NCBI RefSeq assembly: GCF_001639275.1
Contig: NZ_LWMU01000070.1
Coordinates: forward strand, 1-64,000
Direction: 5' to 3'
From: Methanobrevibacter oralis
GTDB taxonomy: Archaea; Methanobacteriota; Methanobacteria; Methanobacteriales; Methanobacteriaceae
DNA length: 64,000 nt
The notes under the pieces: model-generated
The model's database searches: none
The model's input: only the letters and a program-made list of their open reading frames with translations
Told to the model about the DNA's origin: nothing
Position numbers and translations under genes: made by a program
Shown here: in pieces, positions 1 to 10,267 of the stretch
Layout: every line of letters begins with the position of its first letter
Numbering within the stretch: the first letter of the stretch is position 1

Positions 1-580
1 TAAAACATTCTTCATTAGTCTAGATTCATTAAAACGTAGAAATTTCAAAAACGAAGAACTAAAAGAAATGGCAAGATTAAAAACAGTAATATAAAAAGTA
101 ATGAATTGTAAAAGTAAAACTAAAAAAATGGAAAAACATAAAATACTATTTTACCAATATCCCAAAAGAAATAGCAACACCATGAAGAATTAAAACAATT
201 ATACGGCGATAGATGGACAATAGAAACATAATTACGACAGGTTAAAAAACAATATTAAAAATCGAAAAAATTCACAGGAAAAAAGAAAATAATAATAGAA
301 CAAGGACTTCTATAAGCCACACATACCTATTCAACATAACTAATAGGACTCAAACACGACGCAGAAGAACAAATGACAAGAAAACCAAAAAAAGACAACA
401 AAATACATATACAAAACCAACATCAACACATTAATTGGAAACATAAAAGAAGAACTACCCAGACTACTAACAGACAACCAAGAAGAAATACAAATAATAG
501 TTAAAGAAATAATTGACATGGCCAAAAAAGATTTGGTTTACACAAAAATTAAACCACCAACAAACAAAAAAAAGAGATAA
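1..580 (+). pseudogene. Decayed IS4-like (DDE) transposase, C-terminal part
   Basis: Pieces of a transposase can be read on the plus strand across all three frames, broken by stops and frameshifts. A stretch near 150-185 reads TNIPKEIAT. Around 201-230 it reads LYGDRWTIET, which matches the Y-x-x-RW-x-IE signature that carries the catalytic Glu of IS4-type DDE transposases. Then come KFTGKKK and a Lys/Thr-rich C-terminal tail (DMAKKDLVYTKIKPP) ending at the TAA at 578-580. The 5' part lies outside the window. No terminal inverted repeat was recognised. It cannot make an active protein. The family is inferred from the motif; the exact IS name is unknown. Confidence 0.6.
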
Positions 581-852
581 AAAGAATTTTTATCATAAAA
601 AATGCAAATCAAACATACAAGATAGTTTTTAAAAAAATTAAAAAACCTTAGCTTGACAGCAATGGTTTACCTTCTATTTCATAAAATTAATCGATAAATT
701 ATTTAGTATAATGTCTCCAGCTGAGAATGCACAGTCTTTATTTAAAGTTATTGCGCAGATTATTTTTTTTCATCTGTTTATTCAAATTCTAACTGGTTAT
801 ATTTCAATTTAAACTTATTGTCAGCTGATGAAATTTAAATTTAAAAAAGACT
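581..852. other. Intergenic, with possible gene remnant
   Basis: There is no intact gene here. On the plus strand, 711-830 can be read as SPAENAQSLFKVIAQIIF followed, after one frameshift, by SNSNWLYFNLNLLSADEI and a stop. This may be the tail of a second decayed mobile or surface-protein gene, but the family is not recognisable. The stretch lies downstream of both the transposase remnant and the minus-strand mcm gene. Confidence 0.3.
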
Positions 853-2856
853 TTAAGATACTCGTTTAAGGTATCCAGCTGATGGTTCATATAGTATTCC
901 TTTTTGTTTTAAGTTTCGAACGATATTTTCAACTTTATCTTCACTAATATCATATTTATCTATCATATTAGAAATTAAAACATTTAAAGGAGCGGTACCT
1001 GCAAATTCTTCTTCAAGCATAGCTACTTCTTCGGTAATTCTTTGCATTTTATCTCTTTCAGATTTTGGAGTTCTACCTTCTATAACTTCAACATCGAATT
1101 CTCCAGTTTCAGGGTCTACTCCAACTTCTTTAAGACAAGCTAATTGTAATTCTACAGCTCTTTGAGCATCTTCTCTATCAACAGTATCTTTAAGTTTAAT
1201 TTTAGCACTAGCTTCTGCTAAACGAATAATAGCTTCTAATTGTCTTGCGGTGATAGGAACAGGTGCTTGTTCTTCTGCATTACCGTTTCTTGTATTTACA
1301 TAGAATTCTTTTAAAACAGTTATTGCATCATTGGTTAATGTTGGATTTATATTTTTACGAGCATATGCAATATATTTTCTAAGTAATTCTGGCTCAATTG
1401 CATAATCAACTGTATTAGATTGGTGTATTTTTAAAATATGTTCTGCTAATTTTGTATCTCCTTCTCTACTTGGCTTATCTTCAACAACAAAGATTAAATC
1501 GAAACGAGATAAGATAGGTGAAGGTAAATCAATTTGTTCTGCTAAAACTTTATAACGGTCAAATCTTCCAAATTTAGGGTTTGCAGCAGCAAGAACAGAA
1601 CATCTTGAATTTAAAGTTGCCATTATCCCTGCTTTAGCGATACTTACAGTTTGTTGTTCTAAAGCTTCATGAAGTGCAGATCTATCTTCTGATCTCATTT
1701 TATCCAATTCATCAACACATACATTTCCTTGATCTCCAAGTACTAATGCACCTGCTTCTAGAGACCATCCACCAAGTTCATCTCTAACTGCAGCAGCTGT
1801 TAATCCGGCACCAGTTGTACCTTTACCACTAGTATAAATACTTCTTGGAGCTAATTTAGAGACATATTTCAGCATTTGGGATTTACCAATACCTGGATCT
1901 CCAACAATTAGGATATGAATATCTCCTCTAAGACGAGTTTCATCTTCAAGTCTTTTTGCGGCTCCACCGAATAATTGAAGTGCAATAGCTTCTTTTACTT
2001 CTCGATATCCTCTAATTGAAGGTGCTGTTGATCTAATGATTTTTTCGTGTATGTCTGGATCTTTAGCTAGTTCAATAATTTTTTCTTCATCTTCTTGTGA
2101 TAGTTGTAATTCTTCAAATTCTTGTTCTAAAGCTTCAATATGATTAACATAAATATAATTTTTAAATTTACCGCTACGTTCTTCTCTAAAGGTACGTAAT
2201 GTTCCAGTAATTCTTACTTTGTCTCCAGGATTTAATTCATCTACTAAATCATCTTCTAAAATCATTAACATTTGTTTAGGTTCAGTTCCTCCAGATAAGT
2301 TTTCTAAAGGTTCTTGCATCCTTGCTGTTTGTGTATCAATGTATTTGGATTCTTCTTGTAATAATCTAAAAGATCTACCACCACACTCACTACATAATGA
2401 TGGTTCAATTATTCTATTACTTGAACTTTGTTCTACTTCGTGTAATCTCATACAACCTCTACATTCAAATACTCCAGTTTCAATACGAGGTCTAATTTCA
2501 TCAGTTTTTCTAACGATGCCATCTGCTGAGACAAACTTACCAATATATTTACTTAAAAGAGTTTTTAGAGGAATCAAGTTTGTAACATTTGCAAATCTAA
2601 TATTTAAATCAGCATCTTTTACAAGAGGATCAATATTTTTTATAGCCATTTGAGATGCTTCAATAATTTCTTGAGGTTTCTCAATTAATAAATCTGCTAA
2701 GTCAGGATCAAACATCTCTAAATCATTATAATCTACAATAAGTGATCGCTCATCAGGATATGTTTCAAGTATTTCAAATACATCATCTTTGTATGAAGTT
2801 GCAAAAAATTCTTCAAATTTTGCAATTGATGTTTGTGATTTAGTAGTAGAATTCAT
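853..2856 (-). CDS. mcm: Replicative DNA helicase MCM
   Basis: Hexameric 3'-5' replicative helicase that unwinds DNA at archaeal replication forks. The 667-residue length is normal for archaeal MCM. The N-terminal domain carries a zinc site (C132-x2-C135 and C155-x2-C158) and an OB-fold region to about residue 245. The AAA+ core has Walker A GDPGIGKS at 319-326, Walker [10 protein letters not shown] at 379-387 and the arginine-finger motif LSRFDL near 460. A winged-helix-like tail follows, ending in [10 protein letters not shown]. The ATG start at 2856 matches the usual N-terminus. The gene stands alone, and no inteins are present, unlike in some archaeal mcm genes. Confidence 0.97.
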   Translation of the reverse strand: MNSTTKSQTSIAKFEEFFATSYKDDVFEILETYPDERSLIVDYNDLEMFDPDLADLLIEKPQEIIEASQMAIKNIDPLVKDADLNIRFANVTNLIPLKTLLSKYIGKFVSADGIVRKTDEIRPRIETGVFECRGCMRLHEVEQSSSNRIIEPSLCSECGGRSFRLLQEESKYIDTQTARMQEPLENLSGGTEPKQMLMILEDDLVDELNPGDKVRITGTLRTFREERSGKFKNYIYVNHIEALEQEFEELQLSQEDEEKIIELAKDPDIHEKIIRSTAPSIRGYREVKEAIALQLFGGAAKRLEDETRLRGDIHILIVGDPGIGKSQMLKYVSKLAPRSIYTSGKGTTGAGLTAAAVRDELGGWSLEAGALVLGDQGNVCVDELDKMRSEDRSALHEALEQQTVSIAKAGIMATLNSRCSVLAAANPKFGRFDRYKVLAEQIDLPSPILSRFDLIFVVEDKPSREGDTKLAEHILKIHQSNTVDYAIEPELLRKYIAYARKNINPTLTNDAITVLKEFYVNTRNGNAEEQAPVPITARQLEAIIRLAEASAKIKLKDTVDREDAQRAVELQLACLKEVGVDPETGEFDVEVIEGRTPKSERDKMQRITEEVAMLEEEFAGTAPLNVLISNMIDKYDISEDKVENIVRNLKQKGILYEPSAGYLKRVS

Positions 2857-3494
2857 TCAGTATTTACTTATGATATTTCTCATTTAAAAAAATATTCTTT
2901 TTTTGGAACTTTCAAAAAATTGATAGATTTTTAATTTTGAATTATATAGTTTAATATATATTTTGCTAGTTAAAAGCAACTCTATAAACTTAAGTTTTTA
3001 ATGCCAATTATTTTTAATCATGTCTTGTTTAAATAACATTGTCTATTTATTTTGTTTTAATATTGTCTTATTTTATCGTAGTTTTTTTTATATGATTTGT
3101 GAACATATGTTATAAATAAGAGAATTACAAACTCATTAAAAACATGTTTTTAGTATGTTTTCTCTTGTTTTCTGAATGTTTATTAATTAACATTTGAGGT
3201 TGTTCTTTGTTGATTATTGTTGGTTTTTTTTCTTTCTTGTATTAATTCTTCGAAACCTTTTTCATGAATTAAATAAATTATAAGCAAATTATAACTAATT
3301 AAAAAAGAATTAATATATATTAGCACAGAATTATCTAAAATAAAAGAAAAATATGGAAAAAATAAAGAAATAACTGAATTAAAAAAGATTCTTCTTAAAT
3401 TTCTAGGAATGCTGATGTTGGTAAAGGATTAAATACTAAAATCATATAATTAAATATTGTATATTTTAATTTAGTAAATACATGAGGGTTTTTG
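2857..3494. other. AT-rich intergenic region, no intact gene
   Basis: About 640 bases between divergent genes, extremely AT-rich with long T tracts. It should hold the mcm promoter (minus strand) and the promoter of the small membrane protein at 3495. Around 3325-3395 the plus strand reads ELSKIKEKYGKNKEITELKK, which has a coding-like composition, but it lacks a start and is interrupted. I treat it as a possible remnant. No tRNA or structured RNA was recognised. Confidence 0.4.
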
Positions 3495-3914
3495 ATGAGA
3501 AAATCTAGGTTAAGGTTATTTAAATCTACTTCAATGTTGATTTCTATTGTTGGGATTATTATGATAATATCTACAGTCATTGTTGTAGGATATGTAGGTT
3601 ATAGTATAATTTCTGAAGGTATTACTAATGAAATATCCGCAGGTACTCAATCAGATGAACTTGCTGAGCTTAAATCATCATATAATGATTTATCTGCTAA
3701 GTTTGATAGTGTTAAATCAACTTATTATGCTGGTGGTTCTGATGATGTTCAAACATACAATGATGCGAAATTAGAGTTAACAAGAGCAGATAGTGCAATT
3801 AAAAATGTTGAAAGTGCTCTTGATGCTGATAAGCCATCTAATGAAGTTGATAGTAGAATTGATTTTGCAAAAGAAAAACTTGATAAAGCAAATGATGCTT
3901 TTAATAGTCTTTAA
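3495..3914 (+). CDS. Single-pass membrane protein with extracytoplasmic coiled coil
   Basis: Unrecognised small protein. A basic N-terminus ([11 protein letters not shown]) precedes one hydrophobic segment at about residues 14-38. The rest is a soluble, acidic, helical domain rich in Asp, Ser, Ala and Lys (for example [16 protein letters not shown] and [15 protein letters not shown]), consistent with a short coiled coil outside the membrane. I prefer ATG 3495 over the TTG just before it, because GAGGG at 3484-3488 is well spaced from the ATG. Its 3' end overlaps the end of the convergent rlmE gene by 4 bases. The function is unknown. Confidence 0.7.
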   Translation: MRKSRLRLFKSTSMLISIVGIIMIISTVIVVGYVGYSIISEGITNEISAGTQSDELAELKSSYNDLSAKFDSVKSTYYAGGSDDVQTYNDAKLELTRADSAIKNVESALDADKPSNEVDSRIDFAKEKLDKANDAFNSL

Positions 3915-4546
3915 TTTTCCTTTTTTATCTTTTTTTTATGATGATTATATCCTAATCCAACAACATACATTTCTGAGCTTTTTTTACGTGATGATGGTGG
4001 TTTAGTTGTTTTAACTTGTCTGAATTTACTTTTAAGACTATCTAACATATTTTTATATTCTGGACCTTGAAATACCTTTATTACCAGGTTTCCTTTTTCT
4101 TCTAGAATATTTTCAGCAATTTCAATAACTACATTTGTTAAATCGATTGATCGTAATTGATCTATGTTTTTAATACCACAAAGGGATGGTGATGCATCAG
4201 ATAGTACTACTTTAGCTTTTCTTCCAAGTAATGTTATAATTTTGTCTTGAACTTCTTTTTCAGTAAAGTCTCCTCTAATTCCATAATAATTTTCTTCAGG
4301 AAATCTTTTAAACCTATTTAAGTCCACTCCAACAACAATTCCTTCTTCTCCAACTTTTTCAAGAGCAACTTGTGACCATCCTCCAGGAGCAGCTCCTAAA
4401 TCTACAACACTATTTCCTTCTTTGATGATATTGAATTTTTTATCAAGTTGTTTAAGTTTATATGATGCTCTTGAACGATATTCTTCTTGTTTTGCTTTTT
4501 TATAATAGGGGTCTTTCTTTTTTTCCATTTGCCAACGATTGCCCAT
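3911..4546 (-). CDS. rlmE: 23S rRNA 2'-O-ribose methyltransferase RlmE (FtsJ/RrmJ)
   Basis: SAM-dependent methyltransferase of the FtsJ/RrmJ family, which methylates the 2'-O of a uridine in the A-loop of 23S rRNA. The N-terminal substrate region [20 protein letters not shown] is typical. The SAM-binding motif [12 protein letters not shown], lies at about 49-59, followed by DLNRF, and VLSDASPS carries the catalytic Asp. KVFQG supplies the conserved Lys, and the usual C-terminal [13 protein letters not shown] is present. The 211-residue length fits. It lies one base downstream of the phosphoesterase gene and is probably co-transcribed with it. AGGAGGAATT precedes its ATG. Confidence 0.93.
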   Translation of the reverse strand: MGNRWQMEKKKDPYYKKAKQEEYRSRASYKLKQLDKKFNIIKEGNSVVDLGAAPGGWSQVALEKVGEEGIVVGVDLNRFKRFPEENYYGIRGDFTEKEVQDKIITLLGRKAKVVLSDASPSLCGIKNIDQLRSIDLTNVVIEIAENILEEKGNLVIKVFQGPEYKNMLDSLKSKFRQVKTTKPPSSRKKSSEMYVVGLGYNHHKKKIKKEN

Positions 4547-4547
4547 T

Positions 4548-5078
4548 TTAATTCCTCCTAAATTTTTCTAAATCAAGTGCACTACATACTGGTGAACCAA
4601 TTTTTATAACTTCTACATCAACATCTTTATTTCTAATTTCAAGAATCATCACTGTCCTATCTGCAAGAACTGGCACGGTTGGGCTTCCAGGATTTAATAA
4701 TAACACTCCATCTTTTTGTTCAATTTTAGGTTGGTGTGAGTGGCCAGAAACAAATATGTCTGCATTTAATTGTTTAGCTAGATAAACTAATTGTTGACTA
4801 TCGCCTCTAGGATATACTTCTCCATGTGCAACCCCAATTTTCAATCCTTCAGCTTCAATTACTTTATATTTTTCCAAATCAATTCCATTTAGCCGATCCA
4901 TATTTCCTTGAATAGCTATTACTGGAGCTATTTTTTCTAAATCTTCAATTACTTTAATAGAGGTTAAATCTCCAGAATGAATTATTAAATCCACTCCATC
5001 AAAAGCTTCAAGTACTTTTTTAGGAATTTCTTTAATTCTATCTGGAACATGTGTATCTGAAATTAAACCAATTAACAT
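4548..5078 (-). CDS. YfcE/MJ0936-type metallophosphoesterase
   Basis: Calcineurin-like phosphoesterase of the short archaeal/bacterial YfcE-MJ0936 family. Members hydrolyse phosphodiesters in vitro, but the natural substrate is generally unknown. The dimetal ligands are visible: D8 and H10 in SDTH, D37 in HSGDL, N59 in GNMD, and the His pair of GHSH near residue 117. LLNPGSPT is the typical C-terminal motif. The 176-residue length is normal. It is the first gene of a two-gene minus-strand unit with rlmE, one base apart, although no functional link is evident. Confidence 0.88.
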   Translation of the reverse strand: MLIGLISDTHVPDRIKEIPKKVLEAFDGVDLIIHSGDLTSIKVIEDLEKIAPVIAIQGNMDRLNGIDLEKYKVIEAEGLKIGVAHGEVYPRGDSQQLVYLAKQLNADIFVSGHSHQPKIEQKDGVLLLNPGSPTVPVLADRTVMILEIRNKDVDVEVIKIGSPVCSALDLEKFRRN

Positions 5079-5224
5079 TATTTTTCATCCTTAATCCTTA
5101 CAGTTCTATTTTGTTTACTATCCTTTTTAATATTTCTTTTTAATTTTTAATTCAAAAATTCAAATAATAAAAATTATTAATTGATAAAAACATATATATG
5201 AATATCATTTTTTGAGGAGATAAA

Positions 5225-6316
5225 ATGGGTAAAGTTAAAAAAGAGGATATATTAAGTATCTTAGATGGATATGATAAGAACAATATTACAATAGCTACTC
5301 TTGGAAGCCATACTTCTTTACATATTTTGCAAGGTGCAAAAGCGGAAGGTTTTAAGACAGCTATTGTTTGTGAAAAAGGGCGTGAAGTACCATACCAACG
5401 TTTTGACGTTGCTGATGAGTACATTATAGTTAATGAATTTAAAGACATTGTAAATGAAGATGTTCAACAACAACTAAGAGATTTAAATGCAATTGTTGTG
5501 CCTCATGGTTCATTTGTAGCATATGCTGGTTTAGAAAATGTTGAAGATAAATTCAATGTACCAATGTTTGGTAATAGGGATATTTTAAGATGGGAAGCCG
5601 AAAGAGACAAAGAAAGACAGTTACTTGTTGAAGGTGATGTGAGAATTCCATTTAAATATAATGATTCTTCAGAAATTGACAGACCAGTAATGGTTAAATT
5701 TCCAGGCGCAAGAGGTGGAAGAGGTTACTTTGTAGCATCATCTACTGAAGAATTTGATTCAAAAATTGAAGCTATGAAAGCTCGTGGATGGTTAGAAGAT
5801 AGTGATGTAGCTAATGCACATATTGAAGAGTATGTTTCTGGGTGTAATTATTGTATTCATTATTTTTACTCTGCTTTAGATGATAAAGTAGAAGTATTAG
5901 GTATGGATTCAAGATATGAATCAAGTATTGATGGTTTTGTAAGAATGCCTGCAAAAGATCAATTAGATATTGATTTAAGTCCTTCTTATGTTGTTACTGG
6001 AAATCATCCTGTTGTAATAAGAGAATCTTTACTTCCTCAAGTATTTGATATAGCTGACAAATTAGTTGAAAGTGCTAAAAAATTAGTAAAACCTGGATTA
6101 AATGGTCCATTTTGTATGCAAACATTAGTTAACGATAATCTTGAAGTAATTTGTTTTGAAATTAGTGCAAGAACTGATGGTGGAACAAATACATTTATGA
6201 ACGGTTCAGCATATTCATATTTAAGTCATGGTAAACCAATGAGTATGGGTAGGCGTGTTGCATTGGAAATTAAAAATGCATTAAAAAGAGAAGAATTAGA
6301 AAAAATTATAACATAA
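5225..6316 (+). CDS. purP: FAICAR synthetase PurP (formate-dependent)
   Basis: Archaeal enzyme for the ninth step of purine synthesis: it makes FAICAR from AICAR, formate and ATP, replacing the transformylase half of PurH. The 363-residue protein starts with the family's N-terminal domain (TLGSHTSLHILQGAKAEGF) and has an ATP-grasp domain with the nucleotide loop GARGGRGYF at 161-169. The C-terminal metal and substrate region reads CFEISARTDGGTN. The ATG at 5225 is preceded by GAGGAGA at 5213-5219. It is monocistronic, and the following gene is convergent. Confidence 0.96.
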   Translation: MGKVKKEDILSILDGYDKNNITIATLGSHTSLHILQGAKAEGFKTAIVCEKGREVPYQRFDVADEYIIVNEFKDIVNEDVQQQLRDLNAIVVPHGSFVAYAGLENVEDKFNVPMFGNRDILRWEAERDKERQLLVEGDVRIPFKYNDSSEIDRPVMVKFPGARGGRGYFVASSTEEFDSKIEAMKARGWLEDSDVANAHIEEYVSGCNYCIHYFYSALDDKVEVLGMDSRYESSIDGFVRMPAKDQLDIDLSPSYVVTGNHPVVIRESLLPQVFDIADKLVESAKKLVKPGLNGPFCMQTLVNDNLEVICFEISARTDGGTNTFMNGSAYSYLSHGKPMSMGRRVALEIKNALKREELEKIIT

Positions 6317-6321
6317 ATTCA

Positions 6322-6711
6322 TTATTCTTTTTTCTTTTTCTTTTTACCAATTTTTTGTTTTTTTAAATATTCTTCTTTTGCTTTTTTTCTATCTCTACTA
6401 GCTAATGCTCCGGCAAATCCAATTATAGCCCCTACAACTAGGACAGATATCATTGAAATTATTAAAATTGTTGAATCTGTGATTAATCCAAATCCACCAT
6501 AATAAGTGAGTATTGCTAGTGGTATTGCAGCGATTGTTCCTAATATTGCACCCATTTTCATATTTTTTGCTTTATAACCAACATATATTAGACCAATTGC
6601 TGAAAATAGATATAAGAAATCATATCCTTTTGATGCAATAATGACGATTGTAGTAGATATTGCTGCACCAATTATTAATGATTTCCAGTGAATATCATTT
6701 CTCAAATCCAT
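6322..6711 (-). CDS. Small multi-pass membrane protein (paralogue of next gene)
   Basis: A 129-residue protein with four hydrophobic segments, at about 11-28, 29-45, 53-70 and 79-104, and a very basic tail (KEEYLKKQKIGKKKKKKE). Gly/Ala-rich helices (IIGFAGALAS) resemble those of the adjacent 122-residue protein, so the two look like tandem diverged copies. It resembles the DUF5518-type small membrane proteins of Methanobacteria, though this is a weak assignment. It is the last gene of the lhr-flavodoxin-membrane protein run. The function is unknown. Confidence 0.65.
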   Translation of the reverse strand: MDLRNDIHWKSLIIGAAISTTIVIIASKGYDFLYLFSAIGLIYVGYKAKNMKMGAILGTIAAIPLAILTYYGGFGLITDSTILIISMISVLVVGAIIGFAGALASRDRKKAKEEYLKKQKIGKKKKKKE

Positions 6712-6726
6712 ATTTTTATCTCCAAT

Positions 6727-7095
6727 TTATTTTTTAGAAGCTAACATACCACCAAATGCTCCTGTAATTCCCATAACTATTGAGTAATAAATTAAATATC
6801 CTATAACTACTATTATACTTGAAATGCCTGAGATAGTAAATCCAATTAACCCTCCAAATATTCCAAATAAACTGCCTCCGAGTGTAAATGCAAGTACAAA
6901 TAATACAGCACTTACAATTGTGCCTAATGCTCCTGCAACAGCAGCATTCCACATACCACCGAGCATTCCATCTCGAGCAATATATCCAACAAGAAATCCA
7001 ACAATTAAAAGTCCTATAAACTCATATTGTGCAAAAAATGATTTAACAATTACAGCTAATATAAAACCAATTAACACAGGTGTCCATTTAGTCAT
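6727..7095 (-). CDS. Small multi-pass membrane protein, DUF5518-like
   Basis: A 122-residue, four-helix, Gly-rich membrane protein (for example LLIVGFLVGYIARDGMLGG and ITGAFGGMLASKK). The arrangement of a charged GYIARDG loop after the second helix, followed by two glycine-rich helices, is what I associate with DUF5518 proteins of methanogens. It lies 15 bases downstream of the flavodoxin gene and 15 bases upstream of its paralogue, so it is probably in one transcript with them. No catalytic residues are visible and the function is unknown. Confidence 0.7.
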   Translation of the reverse strand: MTKWTPVLIGFILAVIVKSFFAQYEFIGLLIVGFLVGYIARDGMLGGMWNAAVAGALGTIVSAVLFVLAFTLGGSLFGIFGGLIGFTISGISSIIVVIGYLIYYSIVMGITGAFGGMLASKK

Positions 7096-7111
7096 ATTAT
7101 CCTCTCATAAA

Positions 7112-7570
7112 TTATATTTTCTCTATAAAATTATTAATTTTTTCGATAGGATTTTTTATATCTTTTCTTGTTAAATACATTTCGGATTTTGGTTGTTTTT
7201 TTGTAATTTCTTTTATTTTTTCTAAAGTTTTTTCATATCCTCCACTTATACAAGTACAAAATGGAGCAATATCATTTATTTGATCGCTATATTTGATTAA
7301 ATAACTATAAACTGGTGTTGCCATATTAGAAGCCCAAATAGGAGTTCCAACTATTACTAAATCATAATCACTTGGATTTTTTGTGATTTCGTTGATTTTG
7401 GTTGTTTTTCCAGTTGTAGCATCAAATCCTCCTTTCATATATCCAATTTTTCCACCATATTTTCCAGCATCCGTAATTTCTTCAATATCACAGTCTAATT
7501 TTTCTCTAATCATTTCTGCAATTTTTCTTGTTACATTGCTTCTAGAGTAATATACAACTAATGTTTTCAT
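7112..7570 (-). CDS. Flavodoxin family protein
   Basis: FMN-binding flavodoxin-fold protein of 152 residues. The phosphate-binding loop YYSRSNVTRKIAE lies at residues 7-19. GTPIWASNMATPVYSYL is the second FMN contact region and CTCISGGYEKTLEKI the third. This matches the subfamily annotated as flavodoxin or NAD(P)H-dependent oxidoreductase in methanogens, which probably carries electrons in place of ferredoxin. It lies 12 bases downstream of the helicase gene. A second, different flavodoxin is at 34334-34816. Confidence 0.88.
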   Translation of the reverse strand: MKTLVVYYSRSNVTRKIAEMIREKLDCDIEEITDAGKYGGKIGYMKGGFDATTGKTTKINEITKNPSDYDLVIVGTPIWASNMATPVYSYLIKYSDQINDIAPFCTCISGGYEKTLEKIKEITKKQPKSEMYLTRKDIKNPIEKINNFIEKI

Positions 7571-7582
7571 TTTATAACCTCA

Positions 7583-10177
7583 TTATATATCTTTTAATTT
7601 ATCTTTTATCTGATTTAAAATTGCTTTATGCATTCTTTTTGTAAACTCTGCTTTATCGTTCTGATTTAACACATCAAGATAACCTTGTGAAACCAAATTA
7701 AATGCAAAAGGGCTTGGAATTACAGTATTTATGGTGATTATTTCCATTTCATCCGAATAAATAGAACTTATCACTTTTTTAGCATTTTTAACATCCATAT
7801 AATCTTCCAAAGCCTCTCTTCTAGCTTCTTTTAAAATTGAAAAATTATTATCCATTTCTTGGACAAATTTTAGAAGTATTTTTCCTCTAACTTGTTGGCG
7901 ACCAACAGATTTAGATTCTCCTTTGTATTTTCTAAGGGTCATTAATGATCTTCCAGCACAATGTCTAAATCTACTAGCTAATGTTTCTGTTTTATTAAGT
8001 GCTTGTGTTAAAATGTTTTCAAAGTTTTCAGGTGTAAGTTCACGAAATGCTTCAAGACCTCCAATTTTTCCATCTGAACTTAAGTAAAATCCATTATCCG
8101 AAATTGAAATCGTTACATTTATATTATATCTTTTGGCAACAATATATGCAACAGCTCTTGAAAGTGCATCATTTACTTTTCTCCCAAATAATGAATGGAA
8201 AATTACAAAACGCTTATCTCCAAAACCTTTATAGTATTCAATTAATAATCTGCGGTTACTTGGGATTTTAGCATATTTATATTGTTCTAGAAAGTATTCA
8301 TAAATTGAATTAGCTGCAAAATCATCTACATATAGATAATCATATATGAATTCCATAATTTCTTCTTTACTACGCTTATATCTAAATTTTGAATTCATAT
8401 GGTCTCTAAATCTTTGAATATCTATAGCTAAATCAAAAGATAATGGGAGTTGTTGTGAAAACCATGAAGGGATAGTTGGAGGTCCGCTAGCTGGAGATAC
8501 ATTTATTGTCATTCCTTTACCATATTTAAAATTATAAATGTTTCCTCCTAAAACAAAGGTATCTCCTTTTTTTAAACGTTCCATAAAATCTTCTTCAATT
8601 CGCCCAACAGTTTCGCCATCACATTTAACTAAAACTCCCGAGCTGTCTGGAATAGTGCCAATGTTTGTCGAATATAACATTCTAGCTAGTTTACCACGTT
8701 TTCCAAAAGTATTTTCTTTATAATCAATCCAAATTTTAGCATAAACATATCTTTCTTCTAATTCAGGATATTCACCAGCTAAATAACTTAAAACATTTTC
8801 ATAATCATCTCTAGTTAAATTTTTGTAGTTATAACTTTTTCTAATCACATCAAATGCATAATCAATGTCCCATGGATTTTCAATAGACATTCCGTAAATA
8901 TGCTGAGCTAAAACATCTAAACAATTCCGAGGCATATTTATTTTATCAATTTTTCCTTCTTTAGCATTTTTTAAAAGTAGAGAACATTCAACTAAATCGT
9001 CACGATCATTTACAATTATTTTGCCTCTTGATTTTTCATGTAATTTATGGCCACTTCTTCCAATTCTTTGAAGGGCTCTTGCAACAGATTTTGGGGAATT
9101 TATTAAAACTACTAAATCAATGTATCCAATATCAATTCCAAGTTCAAGGGAAGTTGAAGATACAACAGCTTTGAGTTCACCATTTTTTAATTTGTTTTCT
9201 GTTTCTAAGCGAACTTCTTTTGAAAGAGAAGAATGGTGAGCCATTATGTTATTGCTATTGTAATGTGAGGGATACATTTTTTTTAAATTATAAACAAAAC
9301 GCTCTGTCCCACTTCTAGTGTTTGTAAAAACAAGTGTTGTTTTATTTTCCCATATCAAATCATCAAGCAAGTCATATGTGCCTAATCTGGTATCTTCTTC
9401 ATCTGCAATGACAATATCGCTTACAGGACACATTACTTCCATATCTAAATCTTTTAAGTAGTTTATATTAACTATTTCACAGTCTCTTCCAACACCATAT
9501 TCATAACCAACTAAATATTGAGCCACTTCTTCAATAGGACTAACTGTTGCAGAAAGACCAATTCTTGTATATTGTCCAATTAAATGTTGTAGGCGTTCTA
9601 GAGATAAACTTAAATGAACTCCACGTTTATTTTCAGCTAATGAATGAATTTCATCAATAATAACATATTTAACATTACTTAACTTTTTTCTAAACTTAGG
9701 GGCTACTAGTAAGATAGAAAGGGTCTCAGGAGTTGTAATTAAAATATGTGGGGCTTTTTTAAGCATTTTTTGTCTTTGATATTGTGTTGTATCTCCAGTT
9801 CTAACAGCTTTTCGTATTCCAAGCTTACGACCAGCTATTTTTTCAATGCCTTCAATAGGCTCATCTAAATTCTTTTCGATATCATTATCCAGAGCCTTTA
9901 GGGGGGATATATAGATACAATAAACTTTATTTTCAAGCTCATCTGCCTCAGCAAGTCTTGTTAATTCGCTTATAATTGATAAAAAAGCAGTTAATGTTTT
10001 TCCAGAACCTGTTGGCGATGATATTAAAATATTTTTATTTTTATGGATGTCAATAATAGATTTCTTTTGAGCAGGGGTAAAATCTTTAAAATTATTATCA
10101 AACCATTTTCGCACCCAAGGATGTAATATTTTAAAAATTTGCTTTTTAGAATAGCTTTTAGTCTGCTCATGTATCAT
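7583..10177 (-). CDS. lhr: Lhr-like superfamily 2 DNA helicase
   Basis: ATP-dependent 3'-5' nucleic-acid helicase of the Lhr family, implicated in DNA repair. The 864-residue length matches the Lhr-core. RecA domain 1 has Walker A SPTGSGKT at 54-61, motif II DEIH near 175 and motif III LSAT. RecA domain 2 has [11 protein letters not shown], the ELGIDIG motif and motif [10 protein letters not shown]. The Lhr-specific winged-helix and C-terminal region follows, with RHCAGRSLM near 755. It is the first gene of a minus-strand run with the flavodoxin, and its start faces the HEAT gene across a shared promoter region. Confidence 0.93.
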   Translation of the reverse strand: MIHEQTKSYSKKQIFKILHPWVRKWFDNNFKDFTPAQKKSIIDIHKNKNILISSPTGSGKTLTAFLSIISELTRLAEADELENKVYCIYISPLKALDNDIEKNLDEPIEGIEKIAGRKLGIRKAVRTGDTTQYQRQKMLKKAPHILITTPETLSILLVAPKFRKKLSNVKYVIIDEIHSLAENKRGVHLSLSLERLQHLIGQYTRIGLSATVSPIEEVAQYLVGYEYGVGRDCEIVNINYLKDLDMEVMCPVSDIVIADEEDTRLGTYDLLDDLIWENKTTLVFTNTRSGTERFVYNLKKMYPSHYNSNNIMAHHSSLSKEVRLETENKLKNGELKAVVSSTSLELGIDIGYIDLVVLINSPKSVARALQRIGRSGHKLHEKSRGKIIVNDRDDLVECSLLLKNAKEGKIDKINMPRNCLDVLAQHIYGMSIENPWDIDYAFDVIRKSYNYKNLTRDDYENVLSYLAGEYPELEERYVYAKIWIDYKENTFGKRGKLARMLYSTNIGTIPDSSGVLVKCDGETVGRIEEDFMERLKKGDTFVLGGNIYNFKYGKGMTINVSPASGPPTIPSWFSQQLPLSFDLAIDIQRFRDHMNSKFRYKRSKEEIMEFIYDYLYVDDFAANSIYEYFLEQYKYAKIPSNRRLLIEYYKGFGDKRFVIFHSLFGRKVNDALSRAVAYIVAKRYNINVTISISDNGFYLSSDGKIGGLEAFRELTPENFENILTQALNKTETLASRFRHCAGRSLMTLRKYKGESKSVGRQQVRGKILLKFVQEMDNNFSILKEARREALEDYMDVKNAKKVISSIYSDEMEIITINTVIPSPFAFNLVSQGYLDVLNQNDKAEFTKRMHKAILNQIKDKLKDI

Positions 10178-10197
10178 AGTATTACCAATCTTAAAAA

Positions 10198-10260
10198 CTT
10201 ATATATTTACTAAAACTAATTTATTAGTATAATTATTTTTAAACTTTTAGTTTAAAGGAG
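10198..10260 (+). promoter_or_regulatory. HEAT gene promoter, 5' hairpin and ribosome-binding site
   Basis: An A-rich BRE-like stretch leads into the TATA element CTTATATATT at 10198-10207, which predicts transcription from about 10228-10232. The leader then contains a 7-bp inverted repeat (TTTAAAC, 5-base loop, GTTTAAA, 10238-10256) directly against the strong site AAAGGAG at 10254-10260. The hairpin's last bases overlap the start of that site. The positions are read from sequence; transcription is inferred. Confidence 0.5.
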
Positions 10261-10267
10261 ATATAAT

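Noticed and set aside
2219-2653. Long plus-strand open frame opposite mcm
   Set aside because: It lies wholly antisense to the well-conserved MCM gene, has no SD and its composition is that of a shadow frame.
3395-3580. 61-codon minus-strand frame before the small membrane protein
   Set aside because: It overlaps the start of the plus-strand gene, has no SD and a low-complexity composition.
7112-7570. Flavodoxin as an F420- or ferredoxin-dependent quinone reductase
   Set aside because: The sequence shows only FMN-fold motifs. No evidence separates more specific roles.
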